From Nothopassalora personata (taxonomy: Eukaryota; Ascomycota; Dothideomycetes; Mycosphaerellales; Mycosphaerellaceae): a stretch of 64,000 bases of DNA. Under the pieces are notes generated by a model. The model had not been told where the DNA came from. It was given only the letters and a program-made list of their open reading frames with translations, and ran no database searches. Shown here in pieces: positions 31,607 through 42,800 of the stretch. Positions within the stretch are counted from its first letter, which is position 1. Every line of letters begins with the position of its first letter. A program made the translations under genes and the position numbers. The DNA lies in contig CM066288.1 of assembly GCA_033816765.1 (NCBI GenBank), positions 3,968,001 to 4,032,000 of the forward strand. Direction: 5' to 3'.

Positions 31607-34600
31607 TCAGGTAGAAGCACTTGCAGTCCGACCCACCAATGGCATACCTCTCCACACCCTTCCACTGACTCTGCCCGTCCCACCGGGCAAGAAGCCATCA
31701 TATTTAGCCTCTTCTGCCTTTTCGGTATCATTCCAACCGTGAGTAAGGCCCCAAGCATAGAGTAACGCATCCAGCTCTCGCTGTGGCATGTACTGCACAA
31801 TACGCGCAAGGTAGCGATCCAACGAAGCAGACATCATTGCTGATAAGAGAGCCATCTGCCTCGTTCGGAACCAGTTCGAGAAGTGATGCTCCTGAGTAGC
31901 CTCGAATGCAAATTGGTCAAACGATGTGGTGTTGTTCAGCTTTGCATAGCCACACGACTTGAGCTCAATGATTTGAAGCGCAGTCTCTGGCCGCTCCGGT
32001 CGTTGTTCTTCCCAGGCCGCCGGCTGTGGACGATAATTGTCAAAGATTGGGCCCGGCGAGGTTTCGTTCAGCAAGTCTGGCCAAGAACCCTCGCGATGAC
32101 CTTCACTCCAATGTGATGGAGGTGGAGCTGGATTGGTGAACATGTTGTTCTGTGCCAGATTTTGCGCTGCGGCAGGAGGGTTCGCGCCATTGCCAGCGCC
32201 GTGCTGTTGAAACAGTTGGAGGAGCTGCTGCTGCTGCAGTTGAGCATGGAAGTTAACGAGCACTTGTGGTGGCTGTTGGTTGTTTGGCTGCGCTCCAAGC
32301 AAGTTGGCGAGGAACTGGTTCGGAACTTGGGCCTGAGCTTGGGCTGGCGCAACTGGTGGGCCCGGTGCCTGTGCTTGCGCATTGCCTTGCTGTGCGTTCA
32401 ACAGCTGCTGTATGTTGCCAACACCGCCGCCACCCGCGGCGATCATCTGTACGATGTGCGGTGGTAGCGGCGCTCCCGCCTGTCCGCCGACTGCGAAGCG
32501 AGGATGCGCAGTCAGTGATACTGAATCGAGCGTGAGTATCTTCAATGCCTTGTTGGCGTGGTTCTTGACAAGTTCAGTAAGTGTTGGAGGCGTGATCCAG
32601 CAGTTGTACAGCGTCAAGTGCTCGACATGCTCAAAGATGAGTCCGAAGTTCAAATTGGCGGTAGCTCTGTTGGCTGTGCTGTGCTCAAGCTGAGTGATGG
32701 GCGCCGGCAGAATGCTGGCGTTTCTTGCAAATATGCCGTCAGCGTGCTCTCCGCCGCTTGTCCACCCGACGTTCAGCTTCTTGATCAGTGGACGCCAGCG
32801 GACGCGGTCTCCCAACAGAGACCCGTGGAACTGTCTGACAGCCTCTGATGGGTTCTGGGCGTGAGCTTCGGCAAATCCTGCATTGTCCTTCTCGACAACG
32901 CGCCAGTCTGGCTTCACATGAATGGTGACATCTGTGAGGTTGGGCAGCGCTTCCCAGAAATTCTCTCGCGCGAGGAGAGGTATGAACCCGCTCGAAATTT
33001 TGGCGATATTCAGCGTCTTGACGCCGTGGAATTGGGCCGGGTTGTCCATGATAGCTAGCATATAGCACTCAAGAAATGCTCGTTGGGCCCATTCAGTCTC
33101 CATGAGCCACTCTTTCTGTTCCTTCCTGAGCTCTGATGGCACGAGAGCCGACCCATCCAAGAGTGGTTGGAGGGTGGAGTCTGGCTGAGCGAATGTGGTG
33201 TACAGGACACCATGTAAGGCCACCTCAGGTATGTTATATGCCACTGTCGGGGCCACATTGCTTGCCGTGATCGAAGACCACAACTTGCTGTTTGCGTAGC
33301 GTGTGTTCTGCAGTCCTGGCAACTCGGATGGTGCTTTCGAAAGAGACCTTTGTGCGAGCGATACCTCCTTGAGGTTGTTCACCACCCCTCCAAGACCTTG
33401 ATGGCATGACTGAACGGCAGCCCAAAAGACTTTGGCATCCTGCATCCGACGGTCTTCTACAGGACGTGACTGGCCGAACACTGCAGAAGGACGCTGAAAG
33501 ATCTGAGCCTTCAAAGACTTGTCTGGACCATTGAGCCAACCAAGGCCGCTGTCTATCGACAAGGCAACTTCTTTGACTGCTTGGAGGTTCGAGAAAGCCG
33601 ACTTCATGCGTTGCGTCTCATCGGCGGTTCTCTCAAGGCCGGCCAGATTCTCGAAGCGAGTGTATTGAAATGGAGGCCAGTCGTATGAACCGTGGTACGC
33701 TTGCACATGGTCGAGCTCGCGCTTGATTGGAGGATGGGCAAGCTGGCTTTCTGCGACTTCGAAGCTCATGCCAAACCTCTTAATGTGGCGTCCGAACCCC
33801 TGGAAGACGCGAAGACCGTGCCCCTTATACACTTTGCCTTCTGCATCGTCTGTGGCGTTCTGCCAGTGCAGGCCACTGGGCAGTAGATCCTGCTTGCCTT
33901 CGGACAGGTCTCTCATCCTGCCTTTGCCTTTGTCTTGGCGGGGGACCGTATTGAGTGAACCACGTCTTACTGCTTTCCTGTCCTCGTCAATCATGTCGTA
34001 GAGCTCTGTGTTGAATGGCACGACGGATGTGTTGAACAGCGTCGCCGAGACCTTCGCTTCGAACTCCTTCGTGACCAGCCTCATTGACTTGATGTCATCT
34101 CGCGACAGGTGAGTAGTGATGAGCTCAAAGAGCTCCACGGGCAACATGTTCTCGCGCCAGCGTGCTCGAGAGGGACTTGGCTGGTCAGTTGCCTGGTCAA
34201 TGCGTTGGCGGTGGGTTGGCAATATGATCAGATGGGTGTCATTGCTGATGCCATCTCTGCTGTTGGAAGCGCGTGTAGGGCGAAGAGGGAGATAGCGAAT
34301 GCTGTCAATATCGCTTGCAGCTCCAGAGACACCTTCCGCATTGTCTCGCGTGAACAGAATAGCCGAGCTGCATCGGATCGAGTCGGTCGCCTTCTTGGCC
34401 GTATTCCCGACTTGATTGCGTAGAACAGCAAGAGCTTCCTGCATTTTCTCACGCTGACCATTAGGTCGCGGCGCGAATTCCTGTCTGTTCGCTTGGAACG
34501 GCTCGAGTGCTATGTCATCATCGACAAGGCTATCAAGGCTGTCGCCGTCTTGGATCAGGCTGTCCTTACCAAACAGATCCTCGGAGCGAAGGATGGGCGT

Positions 34601-34942
34601 GTCGATGGACATGGATGGGATATCACTGCGTGATGCTGACGGATGCACCGACTTGCCTGCTCGCGCCGAGGAAGGAGCCTTTCTCTTAGGCGGCATTCTG
34701 GCTTGCGGGACGAAGGTGTTTGCCGTTGGATTCATGTTCAAAGAAGGAGCTCTTCTCGCCAAGCGGGTGAGGCGTTGAAGCAAACCTGGTGGCGGAGTGG
34801 GATTGTCGTGGCTATTAGCGGCCACCGAGTGGCTGCTGTCTTCTTCTGAGAGCGGAAACCATGTGTTGGGCCGAGTGTTTTCATTTTCCATGGCGATGGC
34901 GGCCTCACTTTCCACTTCCCACGTGTTCACACTCATGCTCAT
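31607..34942 (-). CDS. F-box domain protein, 1111 residues
   Basis: A single ORF from ATG 34942. The first ~260 residues are low-complexity and basic/Ser-rich (MPPKRKAPSSARAGKS). An F-box follows at about 268-312: NMLPVELFELITTHLSRDDI then KSMRLVTKEFEAKVSATLFN. The large middle section is alpha/beta with possible degenerate leucine-rich repeats (KTLNIAKISSGFIPLL, LPNLTDVTIHVKPDW, HVEHLTLYNCWITPPTLTEL). A Gln/Ala/Pro-rich insertion near residues 850-940 encodes runs such as QQQQLLQLFQQHG. F-box proteins are the substrate adaptors of SCF ubiquitin ligases through Skp1; the target is unknown. This is a large, poorly conserved type common in plant-associated ascomycetes. It converges with delta-COP. 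Confidence 0.8.
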   Translation of the reverse strand: MSMSVNTWEVESEAAIAMENENTRPNTWFPLSEEDSSHSVAANSHDNPTPPPGLLQRLTRLARRAPSLNMNPTANTFVPQARMPPKRKAPSSARAGKSVHPSASRSDIPSMSIDTPILRSEDLFGKDSLIQDGDSLDSLVDDDIALEPFQANRQEFAPRPNGQREKMQEALAVLRNQVGNTAKKATDSIRCSSAILFTRDNAEGVSGAASDIDSIRYLPLRPTRASNSRDGISNDTHLIILPTHRQRIDQATDQPSPSRARWRENMLPVELFELITTHLSRDDIKSMRLVTKEFEAKVSATLFNTSVVPFNTELYDMIDEDRKAVRRGSLNTVPRQDKGKGRMRDLSEGKQDLLPSGLHWQNATDDAEGKVYKGHGLRVFQGFGRHIKRFGMSFEVAESQLAHPPIKRELDHVQAYHGSYDWPPFQYTRFENLAGLERTADETQRMKSAFSNLQAVKEVALSIDSGLGWLNGPDKSLKAQIFQRPSAVFGQSRPVEDRRMQDAKVFWAAVQSCHQGLGGVVNNLKEVSLAQRSLSKAPSELPGLQNTRYANSKLWSSITASNVAPTVAYNIPEVALHGVLYTTFAQPDSTLQPLLDGSALVPSELRKEQKEWLMETEWAQRAFLECYMLAIMDNPAQFHGVKTLNIAKISSGFIPLLARENFWEALPNLTDVTIHVKPDWRVVEKDNAGFAEAHAQNPSEAVRQFHGSLLGDRVRWRPLIKKLNVGWTSGGEHADGIFARNASILPAPITQLEHSTANRATANLNFGLIFEHVEHLTLYNCWITPPTLTELVKNHANKALKILTLDSVSLTAHPRFAVGGQAGAPLPPHIVQMIAAGGGGVGNIQQLLNAQQGNAQAQAPGPPVAPAQAQAQVPNQFLANLLGAQPNNQQPPQVLVNFHAQLQQQQLLQLFQQHGAGNGANPPAAAQNLAQNNMFTNPAPPPSHWSEGHREGSWPDLLNETSPGPIFDNYRPQPAAWEEQRPERPETALQIIELKSCGYAKLNNTTSFDQFAFEATQEHHFSNWFRTRQMALLSAMMSASLDRYLARIVQYMPQRELDALLYAWGLTHGWNDTEKAEEAKYDGFLPGGTGRVSGRVWRGMPLVGRTASAST

Positions 34943-35150
34943 GGGCGCGAGCTCGCGTGTGGTGATGAGGGCAAGCGCGGGAAGCCGCTGCTAATAAGAA
35001 GTGAAGGCGATCGGGAGCATGCCCTGCGGCGTACGTTGCGCTCTCGATGTCTCGGCGGGAGTGAATAGATCTTATCTCTTCGCTGATCAAGTGACAGTCA
35101 CGCTCGAAAGGAAATCGTCCATCCAAGTCAGCTGAGAAGCGACGGGGGAA

Positions 35151-35193
35151 GGTGCTGGTGCTGGTGCTGGTGCTGGTGCTGGTGGTGGTGCTG
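35151..35193. repeat. GGTGCT hexanucleotide repeat
   Basis: About six tandem GGTGCT units followed by GGT units. Confidence 0.9.
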
Positions 35194-35434
35194 TTTTGGT
35201 CCACGCTTCAACGAGCGGGCCGAGAAACAAACAGTGTTCGACCTAAGTAACAGCCTGCGAAGTGCGACGACTCCATCATCAAGACACCATACCATCTACA
35301 CAGCAGCATCGCCAGCGACATGACGATGATGAGGAGACGCAGCGGGGCTGCAGTGAATCGGCCGGTAGAAGGTGCATCATTGCATGGAGGGAAAGGCCTG
35401 CTGTGCTGGCTCGACGCGCTTGCTCTTGCTTCAC

Positions 35435-35482
<48 letters not shown>
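35435..35482. repeat. (CAT)16 microsatellite
   Basis: Sixteen uninterrupted CAT units, likely polymorphic in length; noncoding. Confidence 0.95.
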
Positions 35483-35915
35483 GATGGAAAGGCAGGTGAG
35501 GAGGTAGGAGGTATTGTATTGTATTGTAGTAGAAATAACCATAACATGCTTAATATCACTACTTCTATAGGCTGTTCTCAACCGCCTTGCTGTGTTGCGT
35601 GCCTGCCCTGCCTCATCAAGGTCCTTTCGACTGGCTGATATGCGGCTTCTACTGTAAGTCTTATTCTATCGTTGAGAATAGCGACATCCCAGCCGATCGA
35701 CTCCACTTTACGCGTAACGTTCGACTACTGTGCAAGTTGCCACCGCCTGCCACCGCAAAAAAGACTGACCTGATTGCGCAAGAATACGCATCGACGCGTG
35801 GACATGCCAGGCCACATCCGAACAGTCCTGGTGTTTCCGGCCGTCGTGATGAGTACCGTAGGTCGGGTAGGTCTTTCCTTCATTTCCTTCCTCAACACCG
35901 TGCCCACTGCCTAAG

Positions 35916-37361
35916 ATGTATCAGAACGTTCCTGCCACAGATAGCGAGATGGTGCACATGTCTCACCCGACTGGAGCTCCGCCTCCCTACGAGAGTGTCG
36001 ACAGCCTGGACAAGATGCGCGGAAAGATGGGCTCGACGTGGAATCCGAGGAACTGGTCGAAGGTCACAATCCTCTGTGCCATCGCAGCAGCCATAGTGGT
36101 GCTAGTGGGAGTCATCGTGGGCGCAGTACTGGGCTCTCGCGGGGATGGATACCCACACTACAGCGCTCTATCCTATACGCTTGCGGATACATACGCTGGC
36201 ACAGACTTTTTCGACAACTTTGACTACTTCACTGGCTACGACCCGACTTCAGGTAAGGAGAGTAAGAGAGCGAAGACCCATGTCTCCGTGGCTCCATGCC
36301 TCATCGCCCTGGGGACTCCCTGCAAGGAGCGCACTTCGGGCTACTCGTAATCGTTGTTAACCCGTACAACAGGCTTCGTGCACTACGTTCCAAACGCAAC
36401 GGCCACTTCGGCGCAGTACAACCTGACGTATGCATCCTCGGATACTGCCATCCTCCGCGTCGACACCTCTGAGACCAACGCTAGCACTGGCCGCTATTCA
36501 GTCCGGATCACATCCAAGAAGCAGTACAACTCTGGTCTCTTCGTCTTTGACATAGTCAATACACCCTACGGATGCGCAACTTGGTACGTAGCTGATGAGT
36601 GTCAGGCATCGCGCAATGGCCCCGAACCTATTGGGGTGCTCGAGATATGCATTGCACGACGCGCTATGCTCCACTCTTGACACAGCTTTCTCAAACACCG
36701 CCACGTACTTGTCGAGTATAGCTAACACTCTTCCGTTCACAGGCCGGCACTGTGGCTTACCGACCCCAACAACTGGCCCGAACATGGCGAGATCGATGTC
36801 CTCGAAGCTGTCAATCAAGCCGACACAGGCAACCAGGCCACACTACATACAACCTCCGGCTGCAAAATGAACGTGAAGCGGAAGCAGACCGGCGACGCGC
36901 TCTACAAGAACTGCGCGAACACCACCAACGACAACGCCGGCTGCGGCGTGAAAGGAGAGCAAGACACGTACGGGGAAACGTTCAACGCCAACGGTGGTGG
37001 CATTTACGCTATGGAGTGGCGGACAGCGGGCATCCGAGTATGGTTCTTTCCACGTTCTGACATCCCATCAGATATCCCGACAGATGTCACGAACACCTCC
37101 GCGCCAGATCCGAGCACATGGGGAACACCACTTGCGGACTTTCCATCTACAAATTGTCATATCAGCAGTCACTTCAAGAATCAGAGCATTATTGCAAATA
37201 TTGATCTGTGCGGCACGTGGGCTGGATCCACTGCTGTGTATACGGATGAAGACCATTGTCCAGGGCAGTGTACGGACTTTGTGGCTACGAACAATACAGC
37301 GTTCAAGACGGCGTACTGGCAGTGGAATAGCTGGAGGGTATATACTGTGCTTGAGAAGTGA
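35916..37361 (+). CDS. Membrane-anchored GH16 endo-1,3(4)-beta-glucanase
   Basis: Exons 35916-36252, 36373-36583 and 36743-37361 give 388 residues. Both introns are long for this window (120 and 159 nt). A cytosolic tail of ~48 residues precedes one membrane helix (VTILCAIAAAIVVLVGVIVG), so it is a type II membrane protein. The outside GH16 domain has the catalytic HGEIDVLEAVN (nucleophile and acid/base Glu in the E-I-D-x-x-E pattern), preceded by TWPALWLTDPNNWP across a splice site. Cysteines pair likely at the C-terminal half (DEDHCPGQC). There are several N-glycosylation sites. The family hydrolyses or remodels mixed-linked and 1,3-beta-glucans in the cell wall. The preferred substrate cannot be told from sequence. 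Confidence 0.9.
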
Positions 37362-37604
37362 TCAGAGGACATGACGTTATGATATGCTGGCGATAGATAC
37401 CCATTTGTAAGTGACTTTATATCGACCGTCTATCCGATCTAACGTAGAAAGCAGATGCTCGATATTCCAGATTCTTGCCAAGCCTCGTGCAGAACAGCAA
37501 TTCTGCGTTTGTGACGCAGGTGCTTGGCCGAAATCCCGAAGATGATCCGCGTCAATCTCTCAAGTCTCCCATCCTGCTGCCTGCCGCCGAGGCACGTAGT
37601 CGGT

Positions 37605-38425
37605 TCAATCAGACTCAGCCTGCTTGACAGCTTTCGAGAGCTCATCCATTCGACGACCGAACTCCGGCCAGTTCCTTCCCGCATTGCAGCCCACGGCCAA
37701 AGATGCGGCCAATACCAAAGTCTCGGCTTTCTTGGCACGAGTCTTGGCCCATCCGAGCTCGTTCTGAAGGGTGTAGATTCGACGGGCCTGTTGGCCAAGG
37801 ACCTGGTTGCCTTCTTCGCACCTGGTGGTGAGGCGATGGATGTCGGCGTCTTTGTGCTTCACGTGAGCGGCCTGAGAGGCTAGCTGTTGGCGTAGAGTGT
37901 CGAGTTGGGCTCGGAGATCGTGCTCGATGGAGGAGGCGTAGGAGGCTGGGTGGTCGGATTCGTAGTGCTGAGTCGGATCGGGTGCGAGATTGTTGGTATT
38001 GACCTCTCGGGGAGAGTCCTCGGTGGACATTTCCTCCTCTGCTGCTCCACCACCTCTTTGGGACCTGGAACATGGCTCGTGGATCGGAAGCGTACGCCAA
38101 CTCACGTACGGCTTCCAGGCCTCAATCGTTACCGTCGCGAATGGCGTCCGATCTTGACATCACTTGAGGTCTCGATGACTTCGTCGTCGATTAACAGGAT
38201 CTCGATGTCGATACTGTGCCCTGCGGCAGAAGCCAAGCCTGTAATTGGCGAGAACTGCTTCGAGACGCCATGGACTGCGTGCATCGTGTTAGGAAGAGCC
38301 CTCGACGACACAGGATACGGGCCGCTGTAGTTGCTCTGGTATTCCATCTGCTCGTGTGAGTTGCTGCTAGAGTCGTCGCTGGAGTAATTGGTGGTTGGAG
38401 CGACGTAAAGCAGGCTTGGACTCAT
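37605..38425 (-). CDS. Unknown coiled-coil protein
   Basis: Exons 38425-38133 and 38064-37605 join in phase across a 68-nt intron (donor GTAACG, acceptor TTCCAG), giving 250 residues. The N-terminal 100 residues are Ser/Asn-rich without a domain, except a hydrophobic-acidic patch (IDIEILLIDDEVIETSS). The C-terminal part has a heptad-like coiled coil (EHDLRAQLDTLRQQLASQAA and RRIYTLQNELGWAKTRAKKA). No family recognised. The next minus-strand gene upstream (38677-39737) also encodes a coiled coil, but no shared motif was seen. Confidence 0.6.
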
Positions 38426-38676
38426 GGTTACTGTGGTGCGTGGATTCTGCTTTGTGACTATGTAGAGTCCAGGTCGCCTTACTTACACTGAGCGACGCAC
38501 AACTAGTTGTATTCAGAAAAGAGCCGATCTCTTTGAGACATATGGCCTATCGATCGGCACGTGAAGGGTGTGAATGAAGATTCCTTACCCCCGTGCTACC
38601 AAGTTAAGTGAAGTCACAAACCAGTCTTATGCTCCCTTTCCTGAACGTGTTCATATGAAGTACTTTACCTCCTCAG

Positions 38677-39737
38677 TCACATCTTCGAACCTTGTTCGTC
38701 ATCGAAGAACTCCAAGCTCACGCGATACGGCCCTTGCTCCTCCTCACCCGTGAGAACGATCACGCGACTTTCATCTGTGGCTGTGATTTCTCCTGATCCT
38801 TCATCACGGCAATTAGATTCTCCATCAGTTTGCCGCTCTCCACACGAAGACCGCTTTCGACTAAGGCCACCGGCCAGCTTTACGATGGCACCCCTCTTCT
38901 CACCTTCCTGCGTCAAGTCCCGAGCTTGTGCCAAAGCTTTCAGCTCCTGGTTGAATTCGTTCTCCTCCGTCTTCATCGAAATTTCAAATTGCATCTGCAT
39001 CTGCTTCTGCTTCTGCTCCAACTTCCCGTTGATCCTTGCATCCTTCCCGAGAAGCACCTTGTGCTTGACCGATAGTTCTTCGTTCTTCCTCCCGCCTTCG
39101 GCTCGCAACTTCAAGTCTTCGATCACCCCACGCTTTTGCATCAGCTCGTCACCGTGATCAGTGCCGAGTAAGTCACGAGATCTCTCTCACCTCTAGCTCG
39201 CAGCTGAGACTCCAGCCAGCGTATATAGCCTTTTGACCCTGCAAGCTCGCTTTCAAGGTCGGCAAGGTGCCTGTCCATCCGCTCGCGAAGTCTACCGCCG
39301 ACACTGGCCTGCGGAGGAACTCATCGATTTGGTCCACGCGGCGGGGAGGGTGGGACACGTGAGTCGCCAGCACGGCCGCGATAGCGCGGCGCTGTCGGGA
39401 GCCTTGCTATCTTATGAGTACTGACCTCCTGATCTTCAAGACCGTAGCCTGCGACCACAGACTTGATCCTCTTCGAGGGGTTGTTCGGGTATGAGCGCAG
39501 CTGTTTCGCTGAATGGCTTGCTGCAGACGGCGGCTCTCTGCCACCAAGCGGCGTGTCGTTTGCTGATCGCTCTGGAATAGTGTTGATCGTGGGGTTGGTC
39601 TGTCCTTGGGGGTGGTTGAGTTCTCGTCTGGGCTGGATGAGGCATGTATACGCAACCAACGAGATGTATCTGCCGTCTCGCTTCAAGCCCCCGAAGTGAA
39701 AGTAGAGAAGTGATTGACCGCACTCGGAGATCTTGTG
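38677..39737 (-). CDS. Coiled-coil protein, multi-exon model uncertain
   Basis: The strongest part is 39116-38677, a long charged helix (KNEELSVKHKVLLGKDARIN then LEQKQKQMQMQFEISMKTEE). Upstream coding-like pieces join in phase as exons 39308-39191 (RERMDRHLADLESELAGSKG), 39391-39359 and about 39737-39426 (VVAGYGLEDQE). The introns would be 74, 50 and 34 nt; the last is unusually short. No ATG is found in the first piece, so a further 5' exon or a different start is needed. The alternative is that a shorter gene starts at the ATG at 39141. No known domain was recognised. Exon borders and the left boundary are tentative. Confidence 0.4.
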
Positions 39738-39842
39738 TTACGAGACAGACTTAATTGCCAACGAGACCTCCCTTTTTCTGTACGTGTGTGCTTGAACGAT
39801 CTCAAAATGCCGTCCGACCCACGTGTCATACCCTCTCCTCTG

Positions 39843-42800
39843 CTAATCCCTACAGACTTCGGTAAGCATGTCTTCCAAAGGCACAGATCTCAAGTCTTTG
39901 CCAGAGCCATGCGCCAAACCTGCCATCAACGAAGCAGTTCCCCAAAGTCCTTGACTCTCGTCCCAATGCCTAAAAAGTACTTTTACATCCCTAGGCACAC
40001 CCGAGAACAACACCGAGCACTTCGGTATCGCTCTTCGGTTCTCCATCGAGGCTGCCATTGTCGCATAGTCCGAAGCGAACAAAAGTGTCTGACCCAAGAT
40101 CGTATCCCGCACCTTTTCACTTTGGGAGGCGTGTAGCGGTCCGAGAAGTATGTATAGCTCACTTGATGCATCAAGCAGGTAAACTCCCTCAGCCTCAAGC
40201 TGCACCTGCGAGAAAGGAGATATCTCTTTAACTTCAACCTCGACTTTTTCTTGGTCTTTAGCTGGCGACCGAGCTGGCGATAGGCGGTTCCAGCTCGGCC
40301 GACGATTCCATAGAGAAGTTAAGAGACCGGTTCTGGACTCAGTCTGCTGTATTCGAAAGAGCCGTGCTCTGAATCTCTCGGGGGCCGAGGCTTTCTGCTG
40401 CCACAGTTCGGAAGGCTTAAGAACGTCTTGCTTGGTCGTGCCTGCACCAAAGATCTTCAAAAAGCTCGAGAACTCTGCTCCGCCGTCCACCTCGATGATT
40501 TCACCTGTTTCGCTTATGTCCATGGCAGCGAGTCGAGATGCACTCAGCTCCTCTGCTGAACAACCCTGTCCTTTCCAGAGATACAGCTTCGTCTGCTGTA
40601 GTGTGACAGGATACGACACCAGGTACGCGAAGCCTGAGCAGAGCGATTCGATAGCAAAGTCGACCTCATCGAACACAATGTGGCCGATATGCTTACGGCC
40701 AAGAAGCATGTACTGCTTCGGTGAAGTCTCCCAAGAACCCCTACGAGTGATGAAGATGCCGCCCATAGCTTGTAGGAATGGTGCTGTTTCGTGTCGTTGC
40801 TGGATAAGCTGTACTGGTGTGGCACCATTTTCACGAGCAATTCGCTTGGCGCTGCCATTCGCTGCTTCTACTGCAGTGTCTGACGCCGACTCGCCAACCC
40901 AGAGGTACACATTCGTACCTTTTGTACCCTTTGCAGTTGTATAAACATGCGTGCAAGCGTATACTGACTCGTCGAAAAAGGTATAGTCTTCTTGTGGCGC
41001 TAGTGCTTGAGAGGATCCATCTTGGGCTACTAAAAGCACGGACTTCCGAACGGTCTTTATACTCTCAAGCGTGACATTGCTGGAGTCACTCGCGATGACA
41101 GCTGAGGTGTTGATCGCGAGAGGGTCGTAATACTTCGGTATAGTCCCAAACGTGTCGACAAGCAGTCGTCCAGCAACAGTCTTGGGCTCGGGCCTTCCCG
41201 CGGCGCTCGTGTTCTCTGAACCTTAATCGGTGGTCAGTATCAACGACCTTTTGTCAGGGAGGAGGAAGCTATGTGACTACAGCGCTGTCGTCAGAATCAA
41301 GTACAAGCAGTTGACGAGTAGCGCTCCTGGGAAAATTTCAGTCCTGATACCACGTACCTCTGTTTGGTGAAGCTTCAGACAGCTGGCCACTAACCACTCG
41401 CGATGATTTGGCTGGCTTTGGTGGCAGACCTGCAGAGGTTGGCGGTGTGCTTGCAGACTTGTTCCTCGCCGTATCAACGGCGATACCGAGACCGTTGAAT
41501 GTCTTCGTCTGAGGGCTTGGCGCCAGGAGTCCAGCTGATCTCATCGCGGCATCGTCATCTTTCCTTGTTGGCAGCTCAATCTGTGGCGCTGCGACAGATT
41601 TTTCAGGAATTGGTCTTCGACCCCATTGGGAAGCTACGGCCTTGACTGAAGGCAAAGGACTGCCAGCATTCTCCTTGTCATCTTCGGATGCTGAAGATAT
41701 CTTTTGGGACCTTGCCGAACCGAAACCTTTGAAGTCGGGTACTGCTGTCGTCTTAGCAGGACTGAGATCCTTGCTGCCGTCTTGTTTGATCAGTGAGGAT
41801 GAGGACCCTGCTCTTGACGGATTGCTCATATTGTCCACTGCGATACTGTCTTCCTTTCCAGGTAGACTCCTACCTAAAGACGCCTTCATCACTGCGGCGG
41901 CAGAACCTGGCAGGGCTTGTGGCTTTGTTTTGACAGGCTGCGGGATATCGTCCGCGCCACTCAAAGCTTTTCCGATGTCGTTCGCGTATGAGCCCGTAGT
42001 GTTCATACGCGCAGAAGGAGACTTGTCCAGGGAGGAGAGCATTACAGAAGCGGAAGACCCAGCAAGCGCAGAAGGCTTGGTCTTTGCAGGAGGTGACGAT
42101 ACCTTTGCTTTTTGTGGCTCTTCGTCATTGTGGTTGCCAATAAGCGTGACATCGTTCTGGGCAGCAAGTTCTGCGACGTTTGACACTGGGCCCGGAGTTG
42201 ACTCAGTCTTAGTAACGCCTTTGCGCCGCTTCGGACCCTTGGCGCGATCTTTCCGCACATCTTGCAATGGGGCCCCTGCAGCAGGAGCCTCGCCCACACT
42301 GGTCTGTGCTGGAAAGGCTACGCGACTAGTCGTCGCAGGCGAGTCCGGTCGTGATGGTGTAGCTGAGGGTGGTCCACGAGCTAGCAAACCTGCGAGTCCC
42401 GGATTGAATCGTGCAGCGAGCTTCGACTGCTTACTCTCTGCAGCGTTAGGCTCGATGATCTGCTTAGACAAAGGTTGAAACTTGGCATCCGCTTCTGCTG
42501 GCATTGTTGAGGCTTTCTCTAGACCGATCTGAGCAGGCGCTGGTTCGTCCTTGGTTTCTGTCGTCGTCTCGGAGGTGGAGGGCTCAGGATTCGGCTTCTG
42601 CTTCAGGCTCTTATGTCTCGACAAAGCCTCGGGAGTGGCTTCGCGGGTTCGATCAGGGATGCTCCGACCACTGTCCGATCGCGCCAGTAGTTCCCTCTTC
42701 GCCAGAGCTTCTGGCTTGGATGGAACGGGTTGCGCTTCCCTGCTCGTCTTACGCTCGTGTGCTTGACCGGGCAAGTCTCGTCCTTCTTCCTTAGCTTTCT

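Larger units (their letters stand above)
34943..35915. other. Divergent promoter region rich in simple repeats
   Basis: Between the F-box and GH16 genes. It holds two microsatellites (listed) and no supported gene. Confidence 0.55.

Noticed and set aside
35435..35482. Repeat array as a CRISPR-like structure
   Set aside because: Pure trinucleotide microsatellite without spacers; eukaryotic context.
41642..42478. 278-residue plus-strand ORF
   Set aside because: Antisense to the low-complexity DUF4045 region; Ser/Gly/Leu bias follows from the opposite strand.
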